Made by a program: the position numbers and the translations under genes. The notes beneath the pieces are model-generated. The model saw nothing but the letters and a program-made list of their open reading frames with translations. It did no database searches and was not told the origin of the DNA. Shown here piece by piece: positions 7,702-15,310 of a DNA stretch of 52,938 nt (position 1 is its first letter; every line of letters begins with the position of its first letter). The stretch comes from CAYQTE01 sp964420285 (lineage in GTDB: Bacteria > Planctomycetota > Phycisphaerae > Tepidisphaerales > Tepidisphaeraceae), in the NCBI GenBank assembly GCA_964420285.1, contig CAYQTE010000029.1, positions 1 to 52,938 on the forward strand, given 5' to 3'.

Positions 7702-8802
7702 TTATTGTAATTCCGATCCGGCACCCGCAGCCGCCCGAATCATCGCCGCCATCGTCACATGCGGCCGTGGCTTGGGATAATCGGCCAACTCCTTCAGCGT
7801 AACCCACCGGCGACCCTGCGAGTCAAGGCCTCGTTTGCCGGGCCGGCCGCGGGCTTCGCAGAGGTACACATCAAAATGGTACTGCCGGTGGCTGAGCTGA
7901 TGATCCACGCTGCCGACCCGGCGCGGCTTACCGACCGGCACTCCCAGATGCCGCGACAGTATCCTGGAGGTTGGTGCAGCGTCATCAGCGGGAATGGTGA
8001 TGAACTGCCACATACCACCCCATCGGCCGGTGGTGGGACGTTGTTCGATCAGCCAGCGGTTGCCGTGGCGGACGCAGTAGGTACTCCGCGATAATTGCGG
8101 TCGTTCTGTGCGTTTTCGCGGGGCGGGGATTTCGTTCTGCACCTGGCCCGCGTACGCTTGGCAATATTTCGTCAGAGGACATTGGGGGCACAGCGGAATT
8201 CCGGGCCGGCAGACGGTTGCGCCCAGTTCCATCAGCGCGGAATTGAAATCGCCGACATGGCGGTGCGGCAGAATGTCGCGGGCACGATCCCACAGGCGCC
8301 GTTGTGTGGCTTGCGCGCGGGGATCGGATTCGATCCGATCCAGCCGACACAACAGGCGTGACACGTTGGCATCGACAATCGGGACGCGACGGCCGAAGGC
8401 CAGCGACCCGACTGCTCCGGCGGTGTAGCGGCCGACGCCGGGGAGAGAAAGCAGTTGGTCTTGTTCCTGAGGCACGTGGCCGGCGAAATCGGTCGCAATC
8501 CGGATGGCGGCCGCGCGCAGATTGCGGGCTCGCGTATAATAGCCCAGACCCTGCCAGAGCCGCAGAACTTCCCCTTCCTGGGCGGTCGCCAGCGATGCGG
8601 GAGTGGGGAATCTGGCGATAAACCGGCGGAAATACGGCTCGACGGCGGCCACGGTAGTCTGCTGGAGCATGACCTCGCTGACCAGAACATGCCAGGGGTC
8701 GGGGAATCGGCCGGGGGATGCGGTTCTCCATGGCAGCGAGCGGCGGTGAATGCGGTACCACGCAAGGAGGTTTCGAGCGAGTTGGGCGGTGTTTTCAGCC
8801 AT
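7702..8802 (-). CDS. mutY: A/G-specific adenine glycosylase MutY
   Basis: MutY removes adenine mispaired with 8-oxoguanine. The 366-aa protein has all parts: SEVMLQQTTVAAVEPYFRRF with catalytic Glu43, the helix-hairpin-helix LPGVGRYTAGAVGSLAFGRR, catalytic Asp144 in IVDANV, and the iron-sulfur loop C198-x6-C205-x2-C208-x5-C214. The C-terminal NUDIX-like domain that reads 8-oxoG is present (YCVRHGNRWLIEQRP..., then DHQLSHRQYHFDVY; the usual FSH is LSH). Length is normal for the family. Start ATG 8802 has only a weak ribosome site. It converges on the PIN toxin gene with a 68-bp gap. Confidence 0.96.
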   Translation of the reverse strand: MAENTAQLARNLLAWYRIHRRSLPWRTASPGRFPDPWHVLVSEVMLQQTTVAAVEPYFRRFIARFPTPASLATAQEGEVLRLWQGLGYYTRARNLRAAAIRIATDFAGHVPQEQDQLLSLPGVGRYTAGAVGSLAFGRRVPIVDANVSRLLCRLDRIESDPRAQATQRRLWDRARDILPHRHVGDFNSALMELGATVCRPGIPLCPQCPLTKYCQAYAGQVQNEIPAPRKRTERPQLSRSTYCVRHGNRWLIEQRPTTGRWGGMWQFITIPADDAAPTSRILSRHLGVPVGKPRRVGSVDHQLSHRQYHFDVYLCEARGRPGKRGLDSQGRRWVTLKELADYPKPRPHVTMAAMIRAAAGAGSELQ

Positions 8803-8844
8803 AGGGGCCCCGTCATGCGCGGAGAATTTTATCTATTTTTCCAG

Positions 8845-8873
8845 TTGATGTTTCTTACCGGACGTGGTTTAAT
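8845..8873 (+). promoter_or_regulatory. possible promoter of the DUF4926 gene
   Basis: TTGATG (8845-8850), a 17-bp spacer and TTTAAT (8868-8873) stand in an AT-rich stretch about 77 bp upstream of the DUF4926 start. The surroundings are clearly less GC-rich than the coding DNA. The match is by eye only. Confidence 0.4.
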
Positions 8874-8950
8874 ATCAGTGGGTTTAGATATCGGTTTTGC
8901 ATGGCGTGGAGGGCTGTGCGAAATTGGGCTCTTTTCAAACGAGGCGACAT

Positions 8951-9169
8951 ATGAAAGAGCTAGGCATCGACGATGTGGTCAGGCTGACCAAGGACATCCC
9001 CGAACGACAATTGGTGCGAGGTGAAACGGGAGTCATCTGCAGCACCTGGTTTGCGCCCGAAGTCACGTTCGAGGTCGAGTTCCATCAGATCGGGCACGAT
9101 TGCCAGACACGCTGTCTGGTCCATCGCGAACAGGTCGAACTCGACGAGCGGGCGACTCTGGTCGGCTGA
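8951..9169 (+). CDS. DUF4926 domain-containing protein
   Basis: A 72-aa protein with the DUF4926 pattern: DVVRLTKDIPERQLVRGETG, a turn, then EVTFEVEFHQIG and LVHREQVELDE. The family is a small SH3-like beta-barrel often found next to DUF6883 as a possible toxin-antitoxin pair; here no DUF6883 partner is beside it, so it looks solitary. The frame could start earlier at 8897, but ATG 8951 has GAGG about 7 nt upstream and begins the conserved domain. Function unknown. Confidence 0.8.
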   Translation: MKELGIDDVVRLTKDIPERQLVRGETGVICSTWFAPEVTFEVEFHQIGHDCQTRCLVHREQVELDERATLVG

Positions 9170-9190
9170 CCGCATTTTCCACCGCGACGA

Positions 9191-10459
9191 TCACCCCGCC
9201 GACGCGGAATTGCCGCTTGCCGGCATATCCGTGCCCGGAAGTCCCGTCAATGTCGGCGGCGGCCATATGTGATCCTGCCGGGTGCCTTGTATACGCATGT
9301 AGTACGCCGCTTCACCGCTCGACGGCACCGGCAGATTCTCCCAGTTCTGGTTCAAATTGCCCGCGGCCGGAAAGTAAACCATCACATTGTGTTTGCCCGG
9401 CGGCGCGGTCACGGGCAGAATGTATGTCGTCCGCGGCAGCATCTCCCAATAGCGAAGATCGCCCTGACTCGACGCCTTGAGCAGCAATCCCGCTCCGATC
9501 AGCGCCAGGGCCGCCGCCGGATCGGATCGCCGCCGGCCCAGACCTTCATATGCTCCGGCCACGATCAGGCCGGTGCCAACCGCCGACTTGACCACGCGGA
9601 TCGTGTCAATGCTCTGCCAGCGGCGGTCCTGGGCCAGTCTCAGCAGATCCACCGGCGGCTGATTCAGCGGCCCCAGAGGAGCGGCGCGGCCGTCAATGGC
9701 TACAAACGGCAACGGCAAATTCCCGGCCTGCTCCGGCGTGGGACCAAATCCGACGATCGATCCATCCGCATCCGCCAGCTTCATCGGGCCATAGCCGTAA
9801 TCCACGATCAGCAGCAAATTGGCCGACGCAAACGCCTGTTCGTTGGCCAATCCCGCCAGATCCGGCCGCAGTTGCACGATCTTCTGGAACATGTCGTGGG
9901 CTTTGTCCGGCTGGCCCAGTCGTTGCCAGCAGTGCGCCAGCATCAGGTAGCCGAGCACGAAATTGCTGTCGATCTCGCGGTAATTGTCCGATTTGTCGGC
10001 GTTATCGCCGTAATCGCGGAGCTTGAACAAACCGTTCTCGAAGGCCGCCCGCGCGTTGTTGTAGTCCTGGCGCATGTAATAAACCACGCCCAGGTCGAAA
10101 TTAAGCATCGCCCTCTCGAACGGCTCGCCCTTCCACACCTTGATCTTCTCATCGACCAAAGCCGCCCCCAGCGACCGGCCGCCGTCGTTCACCCCCACGC
10201 TGTTGATCACTTCATACGACCGCAGAAAGGCCGTCTCCGCCCCGTCCAGATCATCCAGCGCAAGCGACGTTGATCCCAGCCGGTCGTTGTTCAAGACGAA
10301 ATTCTCATCCGTCTGCTGGGCCAGCGGCTGGAGTTCCTGTCGCGCGTTGATGAAATCCCCCACCACATAATCCGTAACGGCCGCATCGGCCTGTCTTTCG
10401 GCATCGGATGTGCATCCCCCGCAAACGGGCAGACACGCCAGCGCGACGATCGCCGCCAT
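9191..10459 (-). CDS. TPR-containing lipoprotein, COG3014-like
   Basis: The 422-aa protein begins MAAIVALACLPVCGGCTSDA, a lipoprotein signal with lipobox CGGC. The middle has TPR-like repeats (FERAMLNFDLGVVYYMRQDY, NNARAAFENGLFKL, then GYLMLAHCWQRLGQPDKAHD). The region around KVWKGEPFERAM resembles the COG3014 family, which in proteobacteria is a neighbour of LpoB and YcfL. A hydrophobic segment (TGLIVAGAYEG and AALALIGAGLLLKA) stands in the C-terminal half, and the end is a beta domain with PGKHNVMVYFPAAG. The frame stays open upstream to 10705, through a palindromic repeat; I chose ATG 10459 because it gives a normal signal peptide, but no strong ribosome site supports it. Last gene of a three-gene lipoprotein operon; probably outer-membrane or periplasmic scaffold. 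Confidence 0.75.
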   Translation of the reverse strand: MAAIVALACLPVCGGCTSDAERQADAAVTDYVVGDFINARQELQPLAQQTDENFVLNNDRLGSTSLALDDLDGAETAFLRSYEVINSVGVNDGGRSLGAALVDEKIKVWKGEPFERAMLNFDLGVVYYMRQDYNNARAAFENGLFKLRDYGDNADKSDNYREIDSNFVLGYLMLAHCWQRLGQPDKAHDMFQKIVQLRPDLAGLANEQAFASANLLLIVDYGYGPMKLADADGSIVGFGPTPEQAGNLPLPFVAIDGRAAPLGPLNQPPVDLLRLAQDRRWQSIDTIRVVKSAVGTGLIVAGAYEGLGRRRSDPAAALALIGAGLLLKASSQGDLRYWEMLPRTTYILPVTAPPGKHNVMVYFPAAGNLNQNWENLPVPSSGEAAYYMRIQGTRQDHIWPPPTLTGLPGTDMPASGNSASAG

Positions 10460-10536
10460 TCGCCAAATCCAACCCGCGCGAGCTCTTCCCCCTGCCTCAG
10501 CACGAGCTCTTCCCCCCCGCCCTGTACCGCCTTTTC

Positions 10537-10562
10537 CCCCTCGCCCTGTACTCAGGGAGAGG
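10537..10562. repeat. intergenic hairpin with GTACT core
   Basis: CCCTCGCCCTG and CAGGGAGAGGG pair around a 4-nt loop with one mismatch. The same GTACT-centred hairpin forms the inner repeats of the 220-bp elements at 20975 and 46842 and stands alone at 35064. It lies between the COG3014-like and the LpoB-like gene. Confidence 0.7.
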
Positions 10563-10608
10563 GTTGGGGTGAGGGTTCTCCCTCTCACTGTGACAGCGCG
10601 CGCCAGAT

Positions 10609-11211
10609 TCAATCCAGGAATCCTTTCGCCACGTTCTTTTTCACTTCGTATTTCCCGCTCCACAGCACCGCGCGCGTCTGGAGATTGGTCAGTTCGTACA
10701 CGCACAGGTAATACTCGCTCCGCCGATCCGCGTCCTCCTGTGTCAGCGAACTGAACTTCGCCGTCAGCGCATACTCCGGATTCATCGCCTCGGGGCTGGG
10801 GCCGAGATCATACCCCAATTCCCGGCCGCGAAGATCATTGTACGCGTCGCGGTTCATGATCCAGGCAAACTTCGCAGGCTCGTGCTGGCTGAGCAATGCC
10901 CGCACACGTGAAGTGAACGCTTCGCCCTCGCCGCGGGTCAATATTTCGCCGGTTAGATTGTTCTCCACCGGCTCGACAACGATGCGCAGGCGGCCCTCCT
11001 GCTGGATGGCGGCGTTCACCTGGCTGGCGGATGAAATCTGCGCCGCCATGTCATCCGTCATCCGCACCAGGTCGATGCTGCTCAAGGCCGTATTGCTTCC
11101 CGACGACACGGCCGATCCGCACCCGCCCAGCGCGCAAACTCCCGCCAGCAGAACCGCCAGGCACAGGCGGTCCACCAGGGTCGCCAACGATCGTTTCTCG
11201 GGGATCGACAT
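10609..11211 (-). CDS. LpoB-like penicillin-binding protein activator lipoprotein
   Basis: The 200-aa protein starts MSIPEKRSLATL and has a lipoprotein signal LAVLLAGVCALGGCGS. The mature part follows the LpoB/YcfM pattern: a conserved N-terminal DLVRMTDDMA, then LRIVVEPVENNLTGEI, a region naming a residue triad in MNRDAYNDLRGREL, NPEYALTAKFSSL, and a last beta strand YELTNLQTRAVLWSGKYEVKK. In E. coli LpoB is an outer-membrane lipoprotein that activates PBP1b; that role here is inference. The frame upstream of 11211 overlaps the next lpoB-like gene and is rejected. It is a paralogue of the protein at 11228-11821, from which it is separated by 16 bp. Confidence 0.82.
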   Translation of the reverse strand: MSIPEKRSLATLVDRLCLAVLLAGVCALGGCGSAVSSGSNTALSSIDLVRMTDDMAAQISSASQVNAAIQQEGRLRIVVEPVENNLTGEILTRGEGEAFTSRVRALLSQHEPAKFAWIMNRDAYNDLRGRELGYDLGPSPEAMNPEYALTAKFSSLTQEDADRRSEYYLCVYELTNLQTRAVLWSGKYEVKKNVAKGFLD

Positions 11212-11227
11212 AACGGGCCGGCCGGCG

Positions 11228-11821
11228 TCACCGCGCGGTCTGCACCTCGTACATGCGCGTCCAGACCGTCTCGCGCGTCTTGAGGTCGGTGACATCGAAT
11301 TCCAGGTGGTAGAAATTGGTCGCCCGGTTGGGCATGTCCATGGCCTTGCCGTACAAACTGTATTCCGGATTGACGGCCGTCGCCGGGGCACCGGCGCCGC
11401 CCTGCCCGAATTGCGGACCGCTCAGTTCGCGCGAACGCAGGTCGTTATACTTCTGAAGGTTTTCGATCAACTGCACCCGGCCGTGACCAAGCTGGGAGAG
11501 ATTAACCTTCAGCCGCGACAAAAAGATGTCGTAATTCGCGGAACCGGGGGTCATGGGGCAAAGCCGTTCGCTGGTCATATCGTCCATGTGGTCGACCACC
11601 AGCGTCCACTTGGTGCTGCTCTGATTCAACTCCGGCGCGGCCAGCAAATCCGCCGCCAGCATGTCTGTCGCCGCCTGCACGTCCTTGGCCTGCAATCCGA
11701 CGTTGTCCGGATCAAGATTGCCGGCGGGCGGGCGCTGGTCGTTATAGTCCTGGCTGCATCCGATAATGGTGCCGCCGGCCAAAGCGGCGATGGCCAGCCA
11801 GATTTTCACGTTCTTCAACAT
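11228..11821 (-). CDS. LpoB-like lipoprotein, second paralogue
   Basis: The 197-aa protein starts MLKNVKIWLAIAALAGGTII followed by lipobox GCSQ. It keeps the same blocks as its neighbour: KDVQAATDMLAADLL, WTLVVDHMDD, LIENLQKYNDLRSREL, NPEYSLYGKAMDM and the final FDVTDLKTRETVWTRMYEVQ. The middle is shifted: residues MTSERLCPMTPGSANYDIF replace the NLTGEI region. It is first in the minus-strand lipoprotein operon and diverges from the Pro-rich lipoprotein gene across a 247-bp intergenic region. Two LpoB copies side by side suggest division of labour between synthases, but which ones is not visible. Confidence 0.82.
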   Translation of the reverse strand: MLKNVKIWLAIAALAGGTIIGCSQDYNDQRPPAGNLDPDNVGLQAKDVQAATDMLAADLLAAPELNQSSTKWTLVVDHMDDMTSERLCPMTPGSANYDIFLSRLKVNLSQLGHGRVQLIENLQKYNDLRSRELSGPQFGQGGAGAPATAVNPEYSLYGKAMDMPNRATNFYHLEFDVTDLKTRETVWTRMYEVQTAR

Positions 11822-12068
11822 AGAGCGTCTCCTTGGTCATTTTTACTTTATCAAGAGCCGGGGCCAAAGTCGCCCCCCAATCGAAAATCGGCGCCAAGTC
11901 TGTTATCCTTGAATATCGACACGCGCCGGGGCAAAACGGCAGTATTGCGGCCTCGATTTCACCCATCCTTTGCCAGCCGGCGGTGTCTGTACAATATCCG
12001 CCGGATCGTGGCCGCTGGACCGCCCGGCCGATAGGATGCGTTAGAATGACTTGCACCAGGAGGTTGTC

Positions 12069-13337
12069 GTGATCTTGATCCCTGTTCGATGCCCTGCCGG
12101 CAGCGGCGGACGCCTGCGCGGACATGCGCCTGGGCGCTTGGCCCTTGCCGCCCTGGCCGCCATCGCCCTGATCGCCGGTTGCGACACGTCAACGCCGCCC
12201 CCGCGCGCGATCGTCCCCGGACCCACGTTCTATCCCCTTCACCAATACGCTCCCGAAAAACCGATGCCGCCGGAGCTCGATGTCCCGCCGCCTCCCTTTA
12301 ACGATCCGGCCATCATCACCCAGCAGCTTCCCGAGGAAACCGCCTTCATCCGGCAGTACATCCGCGTCGGCCAGCCCCGGTTTGTCGTCTTCGTCAATCG
12401 CGATCTCTACGGGCAGGAAATCCAAACCCCCGGCGTGATCGCCGTCCCCGGAACCTATATCACCCGCGACCAGCTCGACCAGCTCCAGGCCGCCCAACTC
12501 GATTACATGACCATCGAGACCATGCTTGCCGACTGGCTGGCGGCCGACGGAAAGGTCCACATCGTCTCGCCATCGGCGGTTCACGGCCTGCTGACGCCCG
12601 CTCAGGTGCAGAACCTGCAAGCCGGTCAGCCCAACGCCCTGACGCCGATCGCCCAGACCCTCAGCGCCGACGTGTTGGTTCAGGTTCAGGTCCATCCCGT
12701 CGAGCAGACGATGCTGGGATTGAGATACCTTCTCATCGCCGAAGCCATCAACACCCGCGATGGCGCATCCATCGGCCGCTGCACTATTCCGCTGGATCCC
12801 CCGCTGGACAAGCCGCACATCAACGACGATACCCGCTTTGTCGCGCGGAAGTTGATGGACGAAATCACGCTGTCATGGCAGAACTATCAGCCGCCGCCGG
12901 CCGTTATGACGCCCAATTCGCAGCCCGCCGGCATCCCCATGACTCCCCTGACTCCGGCCACGCCAACGACGCCATCAGCGCCCCCGACGCCGCCATCCGG
13001 CGCTGGCGCTCAGTCTCCAGCCGCGCCAAATCCGGCAGTCGATGATCAGTGGATCATCCAGCCAGGCCCGGTAGGCAACTCCGGCCAAAATGCACCGGCA
13101 ACCCAGCCGGCCAGCACGCCGCCCGCCCCGGCCCAACCCGGCCGAGGCTTCACCGAACCTCCCGCAACACCGCCGACCAGCATCCCGGCGGGCCTCTCAA
13201 CCATGTTGCAGAACGAGGAAGTGGCACCCGGCACGTTCATAGCGCCGACTACGCAGCCTTCCGCCGACAGTCCCGCACCAGCAATGGCCGCACCCACTGC
13301 CGGGTCGGTCGACAACAGTTTCTTTGGTCCCCCCTGA
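12069..13337 (+). CDS. Pro-rich lipoprotein with LpoB-neighbour context
   Basis: The 422-aa protein has a lipoprotein signal (LALAALAAIALIAGCDTSTP). Residues up to about 280 are a folded domain (FVVFVNRDLYGQEIQTPGVI, then ADWLAADGKVHIVSPSAV, then LSADVLVQVQVHPVEQ and YLLIAEAINTRDG), which reads like a curli/CsgG- or LpoB-type nucleoside-free alpha/beta fold; I am not sure of the family. The remaining third is low-complexity Pro/Thr/Ala/Gln with several TTQP and ATQP motifs. GTG 12069 is chosen because AGGAGG stands 5 nt before it; the TTG at 12051 lies upstream of that ribosome site. It is followed after 21 bp by the YcfL-like gene. Confidence 0.75.
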   Translation: MILIPVRCPAGSGGRLRGHAPGRLALAALAAIALIAGCDTSTPPPRAIVPGPTFYPLHQYAPEKPMPPELDVPPPPFNDPAIITQQLPEETAFIRQYIRVGQPRFVVFVNRDLYGQEIQTPGVIAVPGTYITRDQLDQLQAAQLDYMTIETMLADWLAADGKVHIVSPSAVHGLLTPAQVQNLQAGQPNALTPIAQTLSADVLVQVQVHPVEQTMLGLRYLLIAEAINTRDGASIGRCTIPLDPPLDKPHINDDTRFVARKLMDEITLSWQNYQPPPAVMTPNSQPAGIPMTPLTPATPTTPSAPPTPPSGAGAQSPAAPNPAVDDQWIIQPGPVGNSGQNAPATQPASTPPAPAQPGRGFTEPPATPPTSIPAGLSTMLQNEEVAPGTFIAPTTQPSADSPAPAMAAPTAGSVDNSFFGPP

Positions 13338-13358
13338 CAACTCCATCGAGGAACATTC

Positions 13359-13778
13359 ATGTCCATTTTCAAGCGATTTTCCGCTGCCCTGCTCCTTGCC
13401 GCTGTCATCGTTATCGCCGCTTTGGCCAACGGCTGCAACAGCGTCCCGCCGCCCATTTCCGGCCGGCTTGATCCGTACGGCCGCTTGCAGATCAGTTACG
13501 CCAGCGATGACCTTCGCAACAAGACCGCCGTCGGCACGCCCAAGGCCACGCGCGATGAATTCGGTACGCTCATCGTGACCGTGGACATCCGCAACACCAC
13601 CGACCGCGCGTTTCCGATCGATTATCAGGTCACATGGTTTGACGCCAACGGCCAGTCGATCTTCAAGGAATCTTGGCAGACCATGCAACTGGAAGCCAAT
13701 ATCCAGGACCAGATCACCGTCAAGAGCCCCAGCAACCTGGCCGTGGACTTCCAATTCGACTTCCGGGACGCACAATAG
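13359..13778 (+). CDS. YcfL-like (DUF1425) lipoprotein
   Basis: The 139-aa protein has signal MSIFKRFSAALLLAAVIVIA ending in lipobox ANGCNS. The mature domain reads LQISYASDDLRNKT, LIVTVDIRNTTDRAFPIDYQ, VTWFDANGQSI and ends FQFDFRDAQ, the immunoglobulin-like beta fold of DUF1425 (E. coli YcfL). ycfL is next to lpoB in E. coli, so finding this domain beside two lpoB-like genes supports both calls. Likely role: periplasmic helper of the Lpo/PBP system; this is context inference. Confidence 0.82.
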   Translation: MSIFKRFSAALLLAAVIVIAALANGCNSVPPPISGRLDPYGRLQISYASDDLRNKTAVGTPKATRDEFGTLIVTVDIRNTTDRAFPIDYQVTWFDANGQSIFKESWQTMQLEANIQDQITVKSPSNLAVDFQFDFRDAQ

Positions 13779-13886
13779 GATGCCCGGCGCAGCCAGAGAG
13801 TGGTCGGACGGTCGTTGCAACGATGCCTCCCATCGCGCATACTTCCCATTGCCGTCGCGTCGTTGTATGGTGTCGGCCAAAAACCC

Positions 13887-13968
13887 GGGCGTGTACCGAA
13901 GTGGTCAAACGGGTCAGACTGTAAATCTGATGGCTCTGCCTTCGAAGGTTCGAATCCTTCCGCGCCCA
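13887..13968 (+). tRNA. tRNA-Tyr (GTA anticodon)
   Basis: The 82-nt gene folds with acceptor GGGCGTG/CGCGCCC, a D arm, anticodon stem TCAGA/TCTGA with loop CTGTAAA (anticodon GTA), a long variable arm (class II, TGGCTCTGCCTTC region) and T arm GAAGG-TTCGAAT-CCTTC. The discriminator is A and CCA is not encoded. Confidence 0.95.
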
Positions 13969-14088
13969 ATAGCCGCATCGCCATCGCCCACCTGCACCTT
14001 GGCCGGCTCCAGGAAACGGGTTTGATGGCCGCTTCCTGGCCTGACGAATTTGGCCGTCGCCGAAATTCGGCCAGCAAGTGGACGAATT

Positions 14089-14373
14089 TCAGGACGGGGG
14101 CACGTTATTCTCGCCCCGTGTTCCCTGCCGGCGACGCATGGCGTAACACAAAAACGACCAGATTCCCGCGAATTTGTAACCGGGGTCGACGTAGTGTTCG
14201 ATCACGTAAAACGCGAAGTAATACGCCCTGGCAAAGCACCAGATCGCGACCGCCAGCAAGGCCGCCACGCGCAGGCTGGGAGCGGCCTGCAGAATCCCGG
14301 CCGACGCCAGCAGGCCCGCCAACACGAATAGCCCGCCCTTGAGATACAGCAACTTGTGGTTCCGGATGTCCAT
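14089..14373 (-). CDS. small membrane protein, 94 aa
   Basis: From ATG 14373 the protein is MDIRNHKLLYLKGGLFVLAG..., with three likely membrane segments (about residues 11-28, 32-52 and 62-80) separated by short loops, and a basic C-terminus with MRRRQGTRG. There is a recurring aromatic patch, ARAYYFAFYVIEHYVDPGYK. I know similar small membrane proteins of unknown function in Planctomycetota. The frame begins at 14412 but the ATG at 14373 gives the natural N-terminus. No operon partner on the same strand nearby. Confidence 0.65.
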   Translation of the reverse strand: MDIRNHKLLYLKGGLFVLAGLLASAGILQAAPSLRVAALLAVAIWCFARAYYFAFYVIEHYVDPGYKFAGIWSFLCYAMRRRQGTRGENNVPPS

Positions 14374-14533
14374 GGCGGCATTGTACCGATTGCCGCTGGC
14401 ACTTTGGCCCAAAATGGCCGATCACAACCGTGGCATCTATTCGCCGATTGCGGATTCCCGTCCCGCCGCCCTCGACATTGCCCGGCGGCGCTGGTCTATT
14501 GACGGTCCGCCGCGATTGGTTGCGGTGGCCGGC

Positions 14534-14746
14534 ATGGATCTTGATAGCACAAATCTTCTTCTGTCGCTGCTTTTCGGGTCGATCGGAATGGGGATGGTCA
14601 TGTACTCCCGCAAGGCCGGAAAACTGGCCCCCGCGGCGGCCGGGGTGATGCTGATGGTCTTCCCCTATTTCATCGGCAGCGTCGCGTTGATGGTGGTCAT
14701 CGGGCTGATGCTGACGGCCGTGCCGTTTATCTTTCGCGATTTTTGA
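14534..14746 (+). CDS. small membrane protein, 70 aa
   Basis: From ATG 14534: MDLDSTNLLLSLLFGSIGMG, then MVMYSRKAGKLAPAAAGVML, then MVFPYFIGSVALMVVIG. Two to three membrane helices with the MYSRKAGK and MVFPYF motifs identify a widespread conserved small membrane protein of unknown function (typical homologues: LLFGSIGLGYFVYGKKQ and ALMVFPYFV). The long upstream frame from 14339 is not protein-like and is not used. It converges on the minus-strand NifU-N gene and a terminator. Confidence 0.78.
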   Translation: MDLDSTNLLLSLLFGSIGMGMVMYSRKAGKLAPAAAGVMLMVFPYFIGSVALMVVIGLMLTAVPFIFRDF

Positions 14747-14773
14747 GCGGCAAAGTCGGTTGCGCCAGCGCAG

Positions 14774-14809
14774 AAAAAACCCCGTAGGCGTGGGTGAGAC
14801 CTACGGGGT
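14774..14809 (-). terminator. Rho-independent terminator
   Basis: On the minus strand ACCCCGTAGG pairs with CCTACGGGGT (10 bp, 11-nt loop) and runs straight into a T tract (TTTTT at 14778-14774). It lies 97 bp downstream of the NifU-N gene. On the plus strand no T tract follows, so it is one-directional. Confidence 0.85.
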
Positions 14810-14905
14810 AAGGAGGGAAGAAACACTACGTCAGATACTACGATTACAACTGAGGCTGTGTTCCGTCAAAATAATGTTGTTGGGGCATATTCGAATTTAG
14901 TGCGG

Positions 14906-15169
14906 TCAACCGTGGCGCAAAACCGCTTCAATCAGGCCTTTCATTTCAACCCAGCGAGCCGAGGGATATTTGTTGACGGTGATGAAGTCGCCGAGAAACA
15001 AAAGTCCGCTGACTCCTGAGACCGCAAAGAGCTTGGACGCCAACTGGTTGCCCCGGGCCGAATCCGCGTCCAGAAAGCTCACCGGACACTCGCTCACCGA
15101 GCCATCCAGTATGAACTTCAAGGCGTTGGGATTCGGCGTGGGCTGCACCGCACGGAGCCGAAAAGGCAT
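14906..15169 (-). CDS. NifU N-terminal domain protein (Nfu-type, PF08712)
   Basis: The 87-aa protein is a single NifU/Nfu N domain: VQPTPNPNALKFILDG near residues 8-23, then GNQLASKLFAVSGVSGLLFL, then GDFITVNKYPSARW. In eukaryotic and some bacterial Nfu proteins this domain precedes the CxxC cluster-binding domain; here no CxxC follows, so the protein cannot itself hold a cluster in the usual way. GGAGG sits 4 nt upstream of the ATG. It is followed by a good terminator, so it looks like a single-gene unit. Role: probable helper in iron-sulfur assembly, inferred. Confidence 0.85.
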   Translation of the reverse strand: MPFRLRAVQPTPNPNALKFILDGSVSECPVSFLDADSARGNQLASKLFAVSGVSGLLFLGDFITVNKYPSARWVEMKGLIEAVLRHG

Positions 15170-15226
15170 CCAACCTCCAACGGTTTGTCAATATAGCGAA
15201 GCTTTGCCGAATTTCCACACAACATT

Positions 15227-15251
15227 ACCGAAAAAATAAAAATTTTTCGGT
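15227..15251. other. AT-rich perfect palindrome
   Basis: ACCGAAAAA and TTTTTCGGT form a 9-bp stem around a 7-nt loop. It stands between the end of the large TPR gene and the start of the NifU-N gene, both minus strand, so it may be the transcript end of the first or part of the promoter of the second. It stands out as a nearly pure A/T island in GC-rich DNA. Confidence 0.4.
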
Positions 15252-15310
15252 TTTCGACATTGACAGTGCCGCAAAGAGGGGATTGCGGCCGCCCCGGGCT
15301 GCATTGGAGG

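Noticed and set aside
8897..8950. longer N-terminus for the DUF4926 protein
   Set aside because: The extra 18 residues are not part of the domain and ATG 8951 has its own ribosome site.
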